Below are positions 1 through 12,840 of a stretch of 64,000 nucleotides of DNA, one piece after another. Position 1 is the first letter of the stretch; every line of letters begins with the position of its first letter. Origin of the DNA: Panonychus citri (Eukaryota; Arthropoda; Arachnida; Trombidiformes; Tetranychidae); assembly GCF_014898815.1 (NCBI RefSeq), contig NW_026515516.1, positions 124,001 to 188,000 of the forward strand, read 5' to 3'. Position numbers and translations under genes: made by a program. The notes beneath the pieces were generated by a model that worked only from the letters and a program-made list of their open reading frames with translations, made no database searches and was not told the DNA's origin.

Positions 1-1452
1 TTACTACAAACATTATCTTTTTTTGTGTAGAATGAGGTAAACTTTCATGTTGAGAATCATTATCATGAGAGGAAAAGGAAGTGGGTGGAATTGACTGAGA
101 TTAAGAATCATTGGATGAGTTATTCTTGTAATGTTGGAGCTTTTTCACCAGAATGAATTTTCTTAATTCCTTTGAATGTTTCATGAAAAACTGATGATCC
201 ACTTGAGAAGATTTAATCTATTTAAAATCAATTAGGTTTCAAACTCTCTACTTTTCTAAATTTTAAGAAATTCTGGAAAAGATCAATGTTAAAGGTCAAA
301 TCTCATGGGAAATATTTGAAATTCATATGATAATCCATGCTGAAAGTTTCTTCAAGCTCATTATCTTGTCAAAATGTATCAACAGGCGATCAAAGGTAAT
401 CATCATGTAATGATGACAATGAAATAATATTGTTACGGTTTTCTACTTCCCTTTTTATCATGAAATTCTGAGCACAATTGGAACTATTTTTTGCTTCTTC
501 TTTTTTATTTATCCATTCTGATTAAAACGAGAGAGAGAGAGCAAAAAAGTTTCTACTCTTCATATTGAGTTAACCTGAATAACTTTTCCATTTTCATGGG
601 CCATCAACTCGCTCCCATGTAATTTATGAGTATCTTTCAAGTCTTTTCTCCTCACTCTATCATGGTAAACCAGAACTTTTTTTGCATCTCTTCAGCCATC
701 ACCATGAATAGGGATTAAGAGCCCAGAATTGGTCAACATAAATTTACCCATGATCCTTAAGTGCAGTAAAAAAAAACGTTTTAGTTTCTTTACAATTCTG
801 TTTGTGATCATTTTTTCGTTCAGTCTCTTCATTTGGTTATTGAATTTGAGCCACAATCAACAATTGAATTTATCATTTCATGAACTCTCATTTTCTTTCA
901 TTTAGAGAAAGAGACAACTTTTTCCCATGGAAATAAAGTTTTTACATGAGATAAGATGAAACATTTATTCGGTTCCTCTGGACTTAATAGAATCTCTTTG
1001 AAAACTTAGAATTTCAATTCCAATACTTGATTCTTATCTTTTTTTTCCAAAGAATTTAAAACTTTTTTATTCAGTTGAATTTTCTAACGTAAGTTAACAT
1101 TCAAACCATTGAACTGAGAGCATGTAAAAAGAAATGAAAGAAAAGTTTACAAAAGTTCTTCATTTCGAATGAGAAAATTTGAAATTTTTACCATGAAGGT
1201 AACTGGACATCATCATGATCATCATGGTTGACGAAAAAAGATGAATAGAGTTTCAGCTTTTCGAATCAATCTATCAAATTCAATTTGAACTGATTAACAT
1301 CATCGACTATTCATATTCATGATTAAGCTACATTATTGAAGATAATCTGGTAATTTCATCAAAAAGTGTCAACTATCATTTGAGATTTTCTTAAATCGAA
1401 AAATTTTTATCATCTTTTCAACTCTTTACTGTCAATCCATTCGATACAATCA

Positions 1453-1456
<4 letters not shown>

Positions 1457-1493
<37 letters not shown>
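1457..1493. repeat. (CT)n microsatellite
   Basis: Uninterrupted CT dinucleotide run of about 37 bases in non-coding DNA. Confidence 0.95.
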
Positions 1494-1496
<3 letters not shown>

Positions 1497-3458
1497 GAAA
1501 TTGACATTTTCATTCGTTTGATATCATTTATTGAATATTGGTGAACATTAATAAGCATAATCTGAATTATTATTTTCATGATTATCTTGTTACATGAGAT
1601 GATTAATATTTATATTATAAAATTGTCATAATTGTCATTCCCAATCGTTGATGAGAAGACAAAGTGCTATTATTACCATGAAGATTGAGCTGAGTGTTGG
1701 ATATCAATTGTTGAGTGTATCTTCATGATAATCATGCTGATTCAATACCTTTCATGCTGAATAATGATATTACCCAACCCATGATTCATTTGTGACAATC
1801 AACGTAATCATGACAATAATAATACTAATAATTATCATATAACTATCTTAATCGTCATCATCAGCATCATTACAACGATATGAAAACTATTAGCTAACTA
1901 TTTGTAATATGATAATAATAGTGACAATAACATTTAGCATGATGATAATTAGATTTCATCATTAGTCCAAACAAGGCTACAATTTAATGAAAAGAGAAGT
2001 GGAAAGAAAAAAGTTTTCACTTCAATTCAATATCTGAACGGAAAGTTAATCAAATTACCGGGAGTTAGATTATAATGGCTGATGAATTGAATATACCCTC
2101 AGGGTGTGATGATGAAACTTGATTATCTTTGTATTGAATATTCATTGCATTTTACAGAGGAAAGATAATGAAATTCATTAATCAAATATTTCCCATTGTA
2201 TCAAAGCTAATCATCTAATTGCTTTATTATCATGATTGAAATCCCATCAATCAGCTGATTTGTTTTAATCACAACATAATCAACCTGATTAACAGCATCA
2301 TTGAGCTTATAATGTTTGCATTATTAACGTATTAGTATAAAGATATCATTAATATTGATTACTTTCCCACTAACATGATAATCATATTAGTTTGGTATCA
2401 AAAATCAATATCATCATCAACAAAAACAACAACAACATCAACATCATATATTTGATCTTTGTGAGTTTTTTTTTTCATGATGAACAATCAACTCGAATAT
2501 GAATTGAAACTTTCAATCGTTTATTGTTCATCTCTGACTGGAACTTTGTATTCATATTGTTTCAGTTTTTCTCATGTTAATTGTAGTTTATTGTTTGATT
2601 GTTAACTTTCTGGTCATCAAACTTTGCTAACTGAAGGAAAACCATGTTTTCTTGTTGATTTTATCGGGTTTACCTGAATACTTCAACCAACTCAGTTGTA
2701 TTACCTATTATTACATTTGTACTGATATTATCTTGTCATTATCATTACCTATCAGATGTTAATCTTTATTTCCAATCATTAAATCTTAATGTTTACTCAG
2801 GTTTCAGTCAATATACTAATCGATTTATTGATTCTGTTTGATTTTTTTACCAATCATTTTGAACTCACTGAAGCTCATTTAAATTTTGTTCAATTTTTTT
2901 TGCTACAAACTAAAGTTCATTATAAATTGAGTTTCATGATAGATTGAGATGCAAGTTCACTTGTTGAGCATAATGAGTTTTTTATCGTTGAGATTGATGA
3001 GTTTCTCCATCCTGGTGAAAATGAAAATTCAGTCAATTCTGAGGGTAACCATTAAATAGAATGAGTTTATTTTTGCTGATTGAGTTTCAAGGGATTCTGA
3101 TTGTATGTATTATAAGGAAAACTTCGTATCAGCTGTTTGTTTTTTCATTGAAATAAATGATCGCAGATAAACTTGAATATTTTTTTTATAAAAGAAGTGT
3201 AATTTACTCATAGTAAATGAAAATAAATAAGATTATCTGGGAATAGTGATTTACACCTTTATTGGTAAACTGTTGAGTTCGTATATTTATCATGAAATTT
3301 CACTGGAAATGTTGAAATATTACTCAACATAAGAGGCCAAACTTATATAAGGTAACAATGAACAGATCCCAAAGTTCATCAATATTCCTAAGCATTTATT
3401 ATCTATCATGGAGAATAGTCCGTAATCTAAGACTTTTTTTCTTAGATAAAGTTCTGAG

Positions 3459-3460
<2 letters not shown>

Positions 3461-3489
<29 letters not shown>
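3461..3489. repeat. (CT)n microsatellite
   Basis: CT dinucleotide run of 29 bases. Read on the minus strand it creates an Arg-Glu repeat inside a spurious 82-codon frame. Confidence 0.95.
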
Positions 3490-3495
<6 letters not shown>

Positions 3496-5266
3496 TTCTT
3501 TTTGTAACCTTTTTCTCTTTCGAAGTGAAGTTCTGTATATATACAGAATTGGAAACATGAAAAGTCAATCACAGAATTGAATACACTACTCCCATTACAC
3601 TTTCCACTCTGATCCTACACAACCATCACCATCTCTTTCTCACTCTTCTTTGTTTTGCTTACATTGCATTTTTCTTTTCATTCCATCATGATATCACCTT
3701 TTTTTCCTTCATTGGCATATATCTTTTACTCAGAATTAATTCTCAACCCGAAAAATTCCAAGTAATCCTCACCTTCTTCCAGATCTTTTATCATGTAAAA
3801 GACTGATTATTCACTTTTCTTAGTCCTCTGATTAATCTTCTCTCTATCTTTCTCTCTTTCTTATCATCCTACACCATGAGGTACAATTTTCTTTCATTCA
3901 AACTCAGTTGTTTCAACGTTCATTCCTTTGCTTCATGAAAACGAATCAGAATAGTCTATTGAACTTTCATCTTTATCATTATTGCTAGAACTCCATGCAA
4001 CTTTTATGAGTTTTCCCCTTTGGTCATTAGTTCAAATGAAGTTTTATGCAAATTTTCATCTAATTTTAATATCAATCAAATTATCTGATATCTAATCTTT
4101 TAAATCAAATTGTTTTGATAAGATTATGAAATTTTTAGCGCGAAAAAGAAAATTTTTCTTGTAATGATGATAGTTTTTCCGTTGTCTTCTGGTTGATTTA
4201 TTTTAATCACTGTTATCATATTTATTAGTTAATTGTCTCTCTATGTGATCATTTAATTATCATAAATCCTTTACTCTCTAATTTCAACTAACCATTATCA
4301 TGAACCTGAATCTCCCCGATGGGAATAGACTAAGTGATATATGATATTAAGGATAATGTGACGTTTGAATCAAAGTTTTGTGTCTTTATCCAGGTAACTT
4401 TTAAACTAATTGGAAAAGCTTATTGTGTTTTTTTTGGGTTAATCAGTAATCCATATCAATTTAATCAACTTTAATCCTCTCATTTTCTCCCGGTGATTAA
4501 CTCAACCTCATTAATCGTTTCACTGATTAATTATTACACAAGTTAAGCTCAATTAACAGGACATGATTGTTTCTCATGGGCTAATTAATTAGATGATACA
4601 AATATTAGTATTTTCATAATAAATCAACTGATTGTAAATAAACAATCATCTTCCTCTCAGTTAATAATAAAAGATTAGGTTAACTAACCCTTAATCCTTG
4701 GATAAATAAAACAAAAAATCAGTTTCATTGAAAATTTGATTAGTTGTTATTAATTTAATTCTGAAAGAAAACATTAAATTACTCCTATTGTTTCACCTTC
4801 TACCTGATAATACATGGTAATATAATCAGTTATTGATCAGTTAGAATCTATGATGATCATTACATGTTGCTAATGGTCAAGTCTATTTATCTACAAACTT
4901 GCAAAGGTGAAATGGACAATTAACTTTCAGTATATTAGGTGAAATAATCTCTTGATTGTTGCATAAATAAACGGTCAGTGTTTTCCATGTGTATGTAGGG
5001 TGATAAATGGACACAGAATCCATTTAATGACAAAAAATAAACAGAGAAAAAATCAACTATAAACATTTTCCATATTATAATATATGTATAAGAGATTAGA
5101 ATGAAATTTTAATGAATACCACACATTGTCACTTCACTCTATCAACAATACCCACCTCCTAAAGTACAATATATATATATATAAAACCTCAAGCTATTAA
5201 ACAAGGTAATACTATTTGCTATAAACAAGTAGCTACAAAAAGTAATGATTTACTAAATCATCAATG

Positions 5267-5289
5267 ATAATCATCATCATCATCATCAA
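5267..5289. repeat. (ATC)n microsatellite
   Basis: Trinucleotide ATC run in AT-rich non-coding DNA. Confidence 0.9.
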
Positions 5290-6490
5290 GTAAACTTAAC
5301 GATTAACCTTAACTGTGAATCTTTTTTTGCTTTTCCTTGTTGTTACTCTCAATCCTTTCCAGAAACCACATTAACCTCACAACCCAAATAATAATCAGCA
5401 GGATAAAAAGGTTTACACTGACCAATCTAATCCTCTCATTAATACAATCCTAAACCTCTGTAAATACACAGCAATTTATATATGTATCGCTAATCATAAT
5501 CAAAAGAAGACTCAACAAAAATCGAGGATTAGTATTCATGATAAATTATTTCTTCAAATTAAAGTGATGAAAATATTGCCAATATTTTTAGTGATAATCC
5601 TCGAGCTTTAGGTTTGGATTAACCTCCCAGAAAAAAGTTCTGACCGATTAAATTGTTTCCCATGCTGATTTGGTTCTAATTGTTTTGTAAATAAAACTTT
5701 GACCAAACCAATAAAGAGCATACAAAGTTTTCAAATCAATCTTGATGATAAGATGATGATATTTATTTTATATCGCAAGGGGATGAGCTTTAATCGTTCA
5801 CATTTAATTGCAAACGATTGTGAATAATTAGTTAAAGATAGATGAACATTTGTTAATTACAGAATAGAATTCAATGTGTTAATCATGCTAATTAGTTTTT
5901 CTTTCATTTTCTTTTTCATCTTTTCAATCATCTAACTCTCATTATTAGCTTTCTTTTCAAGTTTGCATGATTACATTTGAATTGGAATTTTTTATCTATT
6001 GTATTAATAATGTAGTAAAAAAAACTATGAATGAAAGTGATTCATTCATCATAATGTATCATAAAATTAATAACGAGAATGAGAAAGTAATTTAATTGTT
6101 TGAAGTGTTTAACTTTTGGCAAAAAGAGAGTTGAACTGATTAAAGGTAAAGGATATGTGATTAAGTGGTAATGAAATTGTAACTACAATTAGTAAATTGT
6201 TGTTGTTGTTTTTTTTCTTGTTTTCTGTTTTTCTGTTAATACTTTTAATTGTATTTGGGCAAAATTTGCAATTGCAAGGCAATTCTCAGAATCAACAACT
6301 TGATGTAATCATTTCACTCTTGTTAACTTTCATCAGCCTAGAAATCAATTGGATTATTATTGTGAAAATTTTCGGACACCATTTGAAAGCCAATAGTGAA
6401 TTCAATCAATCAGAATGCTATTTATTAAGTAAAAGATAGTAAATAGAATAGGATAAAGACAAGAAGATAAGGAAGATATTGAATCTCTTT

Positions 6491-6508
6491 TCTCTCTCTC
6501 TCTCTCTC
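6491..6508. repeat. (CT)n microsatellite
   Basis: Short CT dinucleotide run. Confidence 0.9.
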
Positions 6509-6831
6509 ATTGATAAAATTCAATTATCAATAATATACAGAAGCAAAAATCATTCCCAGAATCGGAATAATAGATTACAAAGTAAAAAGTTCGAGTCATT
6601 CCCAGTTGTACTCGAAGTAACAATAATAATGGTAATAATATATTAGCGATAGTAACTTTAACCAGGGACGAAAAAAAAATATATAAGATGATGATTGATG
6701 ATGAGAGTAACTTATTTTTACCACAATATCACTTTTCCTTACTTTATCACTAGGGCTTCTTCCTCATCGTCATTATCATCCCTTTATTATCATTTTGATG
6801 CTTAGTTAGTTTTTTTCCCTTCTACCTTATC

Positions 6832-6862
6832 CTCATCATCATCATCATCATCATCATCATCT
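6832..6862. repeat. (ATC)n microsatellite
   Basis: ATC trinucleotide run of about 30 bases. No reading frame of interest crosses it. Confidence 0.9.
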
Positions 6863-9800
6863 TACATTTATAAGGTTTACTGACTTATTAACAAGATTCA
6901 CTTTTTGATCAATAATAATAATAAGGTTAACATGTTGAAATTTCATATATTTAATATTGACTCTGTTTCAATGTGACTTGTTATTATTGTTTCATGATTC
7001 CAATAGATAAATAGTTCTCATCATGAGATTATTTCATGAATTTTGTTATCAATTTGCGTGCTTAGCCTACAATGTTTATCATGTTATGATAGATGATGAA
7101 TTTTGGTCTGTCGATTATGATACTCAATTGATTGAACATGTTAGCTTGAGGTTTTCACCATGAATTTCGTGAATTGCAATTTGTTGACAATTTTGTTTTT
7201 AAAAACTAAAGGTAATTTCAACTTATATTGTTGATATAAAATCAACTTAATCAAAGTTAATCTGTCGTTTTGATTCATATTGTCACGTAAAGTGTTGTGT
7301 CTTTTAGCTTTTTGTTTACCTTTCTGTTGACATTCATGACTTTCATGTGATTACTTTGCTTGATTATCTAGGTTTTCATGATGATGTTTCATTTCATGAT
7401 AAACCTGATTACCTTTATAAACCATATCTTTACAAGTATTTCTGTTTATTTGTCAAATGTCACAGGTAATATTTAAAGGTCACCCTTGTAGTAATTTCAA
7501 CTTACACTTATTTCCTATCTCTCTGAATTGATGATTATTCATAATTCATGGTATTACAATCTTTAGGAATCTATTTACAGCTAAACATGATGAGTTGATT
7601 ATCATTCATGTTGATTCACGAACAAAGTTCATGATACTTTTCAGCTCAATTTGCATGAGGCTTCATATTGACTTTCTTTTCTTTCTCAAGGTATTCATGT
7701 TATTCAAATTTCATTCATGGTATGAGAGAAAAAAAAAGTTCATCTATACCCTGAACTTCATGAACCAATTTCTTTATAAAGTATAAATACCAGGTTCTTT
7801 TCTCAAACCAGCTAATAAATTATTAACAGATTCGTTTGGAGAAATGAAATTATATTAATCATTTATTGAAGTAATTATATAATTTGAATTGCAATTAAAT
7901 TTAATTGCTCTGTCTGAATGATATATAATCGTTGGAGGAAAAATTGATTGAAACTTTTTCACCTCTCGAATATGCTAATCGAATCGGTTAAAAGATATTT
8001 GTCGAAGAAAAAAGTTCTAACCTTAATGTATTAACATTAATGTTCAAATTTCTAATTAATGATTGTTGTTTTTATTTTCTCAGCAATTAAGAGTAATGTA
8101 AATGCTATTTACTTTGATTTAAATTGCTTTGTATTACTTTGTTTAGTTCACTTTGATTGTTGAAAATAATTAAGGTTTGTAATTCAATTGTATTAGTTTT
8201 AATTGTAGAATCAATTTAATGTTATTTCACCTTTGCAATGATTTAAATTGATGAAAAGGTTACAATTTAATCAGTTGATGAAAATTTCCAATGAATTAAA
8301 TGATCGAGATAAAATTTTACTGATCTTTTCATGGGAAAAAATTTCCAACCTCAACCAGAATTTCATCTGAACTTTTCCTCTCCCATCTTATTGACCCTAA
8401 TTCTTGATTCATGTTAACCAATATTGGTAAGAATAAGTTTCAAGTGGATTTTTATAAATTCTTGTTTATCTCCTCATGGAAGTTGATGATAATGATTCTT
8501 AAGGAATTGATTGTCATTACCAATGGTAAAGGTGAAAAGGTGGAAATCAATTCAACAATCAGATCGATAAATGTATCCACAAGCAGAAAAAAACATTCAA
8601 TTGGTTATAATTACCATGGGAAATTCAAGATTTTCATGATAACCGAAAATAAGATTAGTTTCTCCTTCATCTAATTCTCCTTCTGTCTCTTGGTCAATGA
8701 GAAACAATCAACTAAGCCCCAACCGATTAATTAATTAAATCCACTTATAATCTATCCAACTAATCGTGATCAATTAAACAGCTTCAACAAACCGTCAACA
8801 TTAATGATAACAAAAAGTAAAGTAAAACAATCAACTAACTATTATCATTATCAATTGTATAGTTGTTATTATCATTACAGCATTATTTAAGTTGATTACC
8901 TGAATCAAAACAAAAACAATCACAGTAATGAAAAGTTATCAACTATTATCATCATCGTAATGATGATGAGCAATTATTATATAATGATAATGATAATAGT
9001 AAACAGGTAATAAAATAATTGAAGGGAGGGTCAGTTCTTGGTGATCCATGATAGTAAAAAAGGTTAATTGTTACATGGTAGTTGTTGGATATCATCATTA
9101 TTATCATCATGGTGATAACCCTTCAAGTTTCATGTAGAAAAATCAACAAAATTCATGTTCCATTTGTGCTCGAGTAACAGTAATTTCCTGGTTTTACCTG
9201 AGTTTCAGTACGTGTTTGGGTTGTTTCTGTTGTCATTTGTGATGCTTTCAGGGTAAACATGATGATGGTTCAGGTAAATTACCTGTTATTTTTTACTCCA
9301 AGTATAAAGTTGATTGAATCTTTTTCAAGAATTACTTTTCCTCGGTTGTTATTGTTTTTTCATGTTAAGTTTTTATTGTCATTATTTTTGTTTTACTGTT
9401 ACTCACAATTCAGCTCATCAGAGTTTTCTGTATAATCTCAGTTGAGACTTTGATTTAATGGTTTTCTTGTATCTTTTTTTATTTTCCACCACGTTCAAAA
9501 CATTTAAGACTATAGTAAGATCAGAATTTACTGTCATGATGTTGTTAATATCATTATATTATCATGATTATTAACCTTGTAATGGTTTCTTATGGTTCCA
9601 TGATTATCTTTATATTTCATAACATCCATTTAATTTGATGAATTTACTTGATTATTGTTTGTTGAAACTTCTCAAGAGAATGGTGAAAATGAGAGAGTTC
9701 AAATAATGTTTCCACTTATTCAAATGAATATTTCTCAACAATTGATAAATTTTATCTCTTTTCTCCATGTATCAAATAGTATCTCACATTTGCTGATTCT

Positions 9801-11310
9801 TTTTTCTTTTCTCTTCTGGAAATTAGAACCTTTTTTTTCTCTATCGAACTGAATGCCAATCAAATTTGCTTTCTATCATTTGGAAAGAAAATCTCGAAGT
9901 TGCATTTTTTTTGGCTCTTGCTACTTTTCTTCCAATCCGAATTTCATCATGAATCTCTAACAGAATCATCATGTATCTCTCTATCTCTCTCTCTCTCTCT
10001 CCCTCATTCTCTATCAATAGATTGAATTAAAGTTAATGTTACCAATGTTTTCACAATTGGCATCACTGATTATTTAATATTAGTCTTATTATTATTTCTA
10101 TTATCAACATTATTATTGAATTAGATTGAATATAATGATAACTTTTCTGTCAGAACTTTTTTCCTGATTTTTTTTTCTTCTTATTCGCTATCCAACCTGT
10201 CTCTCCCTTGATTCATATTATTGAAACATTAGTACGTGGAAATGATGATGATGATGATAATGATTGTGAGAGTGCGAGTGGGTCATCATGATTATGGAAG
10301 AAAGAAACAATGAGAAGAGAAGTGGTAAAAGTTTTCAGGGTGGGAAGAGGAGGAGGACAAGGAAGAAGAAGAAGGAGAAAAAAACATAATCTAGTTAATC
10401 GTAATTTTAGCTTGATTGCATTGGACCTTAGTGTCTTTCTATCGATTCCTATTTCCACCCAAATTCCATGATTATTATTATTATTATTTCTCTGTCGATA
10501 CAATGACGAAAATTCAATTCTCTAGATTCATCATGAATTCCACTTGTGATTATTATATTCATTAATATTTGTTCAGAAGATGAATTTAAGTTACTCGTCC
10601 CCGTTGGTTGATATGAAGTTAATAACTTTTATATCAATTATCGGATATTTTTATGAATCAATTGAATTGACAATCTTTTATTTTTCTGTCCACAAAAGTT
10701 ATCAAAATTGAATTCAAGTTCTGGTTAAATTTTACTTCATTTCCATGGTAAATGTTGTATGTTAACTTTGAATTTTTATTCCCAAAAGTTATCATACTCA
10801 AATTACATTTCGATCTGATGATTTTACTTGAAATGTTCAGTAACGAAGGAAAAGAAAAAAGAAAAAGGAAAAAAGTTTAAATGAATCAATCAATAAACGA
10901 TAGAGTTACTTTATCACTTTTTTTTATTCTATTCTATTTATATATTATTTCAATTTTTCTCCTCGACTTCATGATAACCAGAAATCATGAATACGATAAA
11001 CATGTAATGGATTTGGTGTATCAGGATATTGTTGCTGATTTTATCATGTATCAGTTTTTTTTCTGCCTCCAAATTTATTAATCTGTCAACTGTAACTATT
11101 ATTTCAAAATAAGTTCTGGTCCAATTATTTTCTGATCAGATAAATAATTTCATTTTTTCCCCCTGTAAATGATGAAACAACAATTTAATCTCAATCTAAT
11201 TGATTAACTGTTAAAGTTTGATTTGTTCAGATGATAATCTCAATTTAGATTGTGTAAAAGATTCAATGAATGACAATAATGTGTTTCGAGATGTAAAAAA
11301 TAGTATTACA

Positions 11311-11330
11311 GTCATTCCAGTTTGACAAGA
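11311..11330 (+). repeat. Left terminal inverted repeat of the Tc1-like element
   Basis: GTCATTCCAGTTTGACAAGA. Its reverse complement matches 12417-12436 at 19 of 20 positions. Confidence 0.85.
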
Positions 11331-11424
11331 TTCAAAATGATTATTAAAATGACTAAGCATATGTTAATTTATTGTTTCCAAAATGAAGACTCCAATAGGA
11401 AAACTATTGACCACAATTAGAAGA

Positions 11425-11751
11425 CTAATTATCGATAGCAATTCCTTGTAAACTTAGAGAAACATATTTCATCATATTAGTCCAATAATTTTTACAATCA
11501 TCACTGCTTATACATTGTGATGCATTTTCGATCGCTGAAAATACAGCATTTCCATCAGCTGGTCTTAATCTTTTAATATAAAATTTTAGCTGATTAAACA
11601 TATTTTCAATTGGATTTAGGAAAGGTGAATAGGGAGGGAGAAAAAGAACCTCATGATTATAACCTCTAACGATTTCTTCCACTCTATTATCATGATGAAA
11701 TCGTACATTATCCATAATCAATGTATATTTTTCGATTGAACCATTAGGAAA
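11425..11751 (-). pseudogene. Tc1/mariner transposase, C-terminal catalytic part (broken)
   Basis: Open frame encoding the C-terminal half of the DDE catalytic domain. The second catalytic Asp lies in LIMDNVRFHHDN. The proline signature LFLPPYSPFLNPIEN carries the third acidic residue, Glu, with 34 residues between Asp and Glu (D34E). The C-terminal helix region ends in QGIAIDN and a stop. It lies in a different frame from the N-terminal half and has no start codon of its own upstream of the conserved block, so it is the separated remainder of one gene. Together with the missing first Asp this marks a non-functional copy. Confidence 0.8.
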
Positions 11752-11754
11752 AAT

Positions 11755-12270
11755 TCAGTAGATAATCGATAAAATCGTAGTTTCTTGTGTCTGATAAAAT
11801 TCCATTGAATACAATGATGCATCAATGTCGATGAATAGACTTTTACATATTTCGCTATAATCTTTCCTTATTGTAATAGTCGAGTCACAATTACGCCTAA
11901 TTGGTATTGGGGAGATCCTTTTTACACTAAAATTTAGTCCATTGAGATAATTGTTAATTGTTGATTTACAAACTTTGATTTCAAATTCACTTTCGATTCT
12001 ATCTGCTAAATCGACTAAAGTTCGTTGACAATCTTCCTCTATTAATGATCTCAATCTCTCGATATGAATTGGTAGTAATTTAGGTTTCCGGTGACCTTTT
12101 GGTAAAACTTGATCCCCAAAATTTTTATATCTCTTGATCACTGTCCGAACTGTTTCATAATTTAGTTCTAGAGAATCACTTATACACTTAATTTTGACTC
12201 CATCATTAAATTGTTTTATAATTAAAGATCTAAGGGCGTTTGGAACACGATTACGTTTAATTGGACTCAT
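11755..12270 (-). pseudogene. Tc1/mariner transposase, N-terminal part (broken)
   Basis: Starts at a Met followed by SPIKRNRVPNALRSL and reads about 170 codons to a stop. It contains helix-turn-helix segments typical of the paired-like DNA-binding region of Tc1 transposases: an 'II..FNDGVKIK.IS..L.L.YETV..VIKRY' helix-turn-helix, a basic linker (GHRKPKLLP), and a second helix-turn-helix ending at NNYLNGLNFSVKR. After the KDYSEICKSLFIDID stretch the expected catalytic core with the first Asp (normally near IDE.GF) is missing; the frame runs about 20 more codons into a stop. Family members are about 340 residues, whereas the two halves here total about 270, so an internal deletion of roughly 70 codons plus a frame break is inferred. 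The Met 7 codons downstream of the first ATG in the frame (12291) is chosen because family similarity begins there. Confidence 0.8.
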
Positions 12271-12416
12271 TTTAATAAGTAAATTAGTCAACTGATCATA
12301 ATTAACATCAATATGAACTGAACCATTAGTCTTCTAATCAATAGTCATATGGACATCTTCTCATCAATTTACTCATTAGTCTTCTCATTTGGTCAACCGT
12401 CTTCATGACCGACCGG

Positions 12417-12436
12417 TCTTATCAAACTGGAATGAC
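12417..12436 (-). repeat. Right terminal inverted repeat of the Tc1-like element
   Basis: TCTTATCAAACTGGAATGAC, the inverted partner of 11311-11330 with a single mismatch. Confidence 0.85.
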
Positions 12437-12495
12437 GTTTATGGACGAAATGATATTGATTCTATCTTTCTATTCGACTCAAATGATCATCCAAG

Positions 12496-12840
12496 GTTGC
12501 TCAAACATCAGGCTCCATCGGTGACGGAATTGCCCATCATCATTCATCTTCTCACCATAATAATAATAATAATCATCATCATCATTCTCATCATCACCAA
12601 CCAGGCCTATCATCATCGTCCATGGGAAGGATTCCCGGACATTTTACTACTAATCTTCACCGGTTTACCGCGGTGCCTCCCAAAAATTTGAACAACCTTT
12701 TCGGTGTCAGTCCAAGTGATATTGACAAATATTCACGAGTAGTGTTTCCGGTTTGTTTTGTTTGCTTTAATCTAATGTATTGGATTATCTTCCTTCACAT
12801 CAGCAGTATCCTTGAGCCTGGACCGGATGAGGAAAGCTAA
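12496..12840 (+). CDS. Cys-loop ligand-gated chloride channel subunit, last exon (TM4)
   Basis: Reads to a TAA at 12838-12840. The C-terminal part, NLFGVSPSDIDKYSR followed by VVFPVCFVCFNLMYWIIF, is the pre-M4 helix and fourth transmembrane segment of anion-selective Cys-loop receptors (GABA/glycine/histamine/glutamate-gated chloride channel superfamily). The DIDKYSRVVFPVCFVCFNLMYW wording resembles histamine-gated or related arthropod chloride channels, but the subfamily is not fixed. Upstream lies a His/Asn/Ser-rich stretch (runs of four to five His or Asn) matching the variable cytoplasmic M3-M4 loop. A short tail, ILEPGPDEES, follows M4. The frame is open from 12487; AG at 12494-12495 after a pyrimidine-rich stretch is the proposed acceptor. 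Ligand-binding domain and M1-M3 exons are not found in the window, so the gene is partial. In the adult animal such channels mediate fast inhibitory currents at the plasma membrane. Confidence 0.82.
   Translation, partial: VAQTSGSIGDGIAHHHSSSHHNNNNNHHHHSHHHQPGLSSSSMGRIPGHFTTNLHRFTAVPPKNLNNLFGVSPSDIDKYSRVVFPVCFVCFNLMYWIIFLHISSILEPGPDEES

Larger units (their letters stand above)
1..11308. other. Gene-free AT-rich region
   Basis: I recognise no gene here on either strand. Open frames of 60-100 codons occur (for example around 6.2, 8.4, 9.7 and 10.2-10.5 kb), but they are T-rich or low-complexity, lack conserved motifs and have no convincing splice context. The sequence holds CT-type microsatellites, ATC repeats and many copies of short CATGATAATC-like and CAGAACTTTTT-like motifs. 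It may be the long intron or upstream region of the channel gene whose last exon starts near 12.5 kb, because that exon needs upstream partners on the plus strand and none is visible here. Confidence 0.5.
11309..12437 (-). mobile_element. Degenerate Tc1/mariner-like DNA transposon
   Basis: About 1.13 kb element bounded by terminal inverted repeats (11311-11330 and 12417-12436, 19 of 20 positions matching). It carries a broken transposase on the minus strand. Subterminal copies of ATTAGAAGACTAAT sit inside both ends (11418-11431 and near 12327-12338). The left end follows a TA dinucleotide, as expected for Tc1/mariner insertions; the right junction is less clean, with an extra GT before the nearest TA. 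Length, inverted repeats and the D34E catalytic spacing in the transposase support the family. The element cannot mobilise itself because its transposase is interrupted. It ends about 59 bp before the proposed splice acceptor of the channel exon on the opposite strand. Confidence 0.85.

Noticed and set aside
6197..6439. 80-codon frame with a hydrophobic start that could pass for a signal peptide
   Set aside because: The leader is a run of Leu/Phe from TTG/TTT repeats, and the rest lacks motifs.
10213..10503. 96-codon minus-strand frame with Asn, Pro and Ser runs
   Set aside because: Built from AAT, purine and GAT repeats; no homology features.
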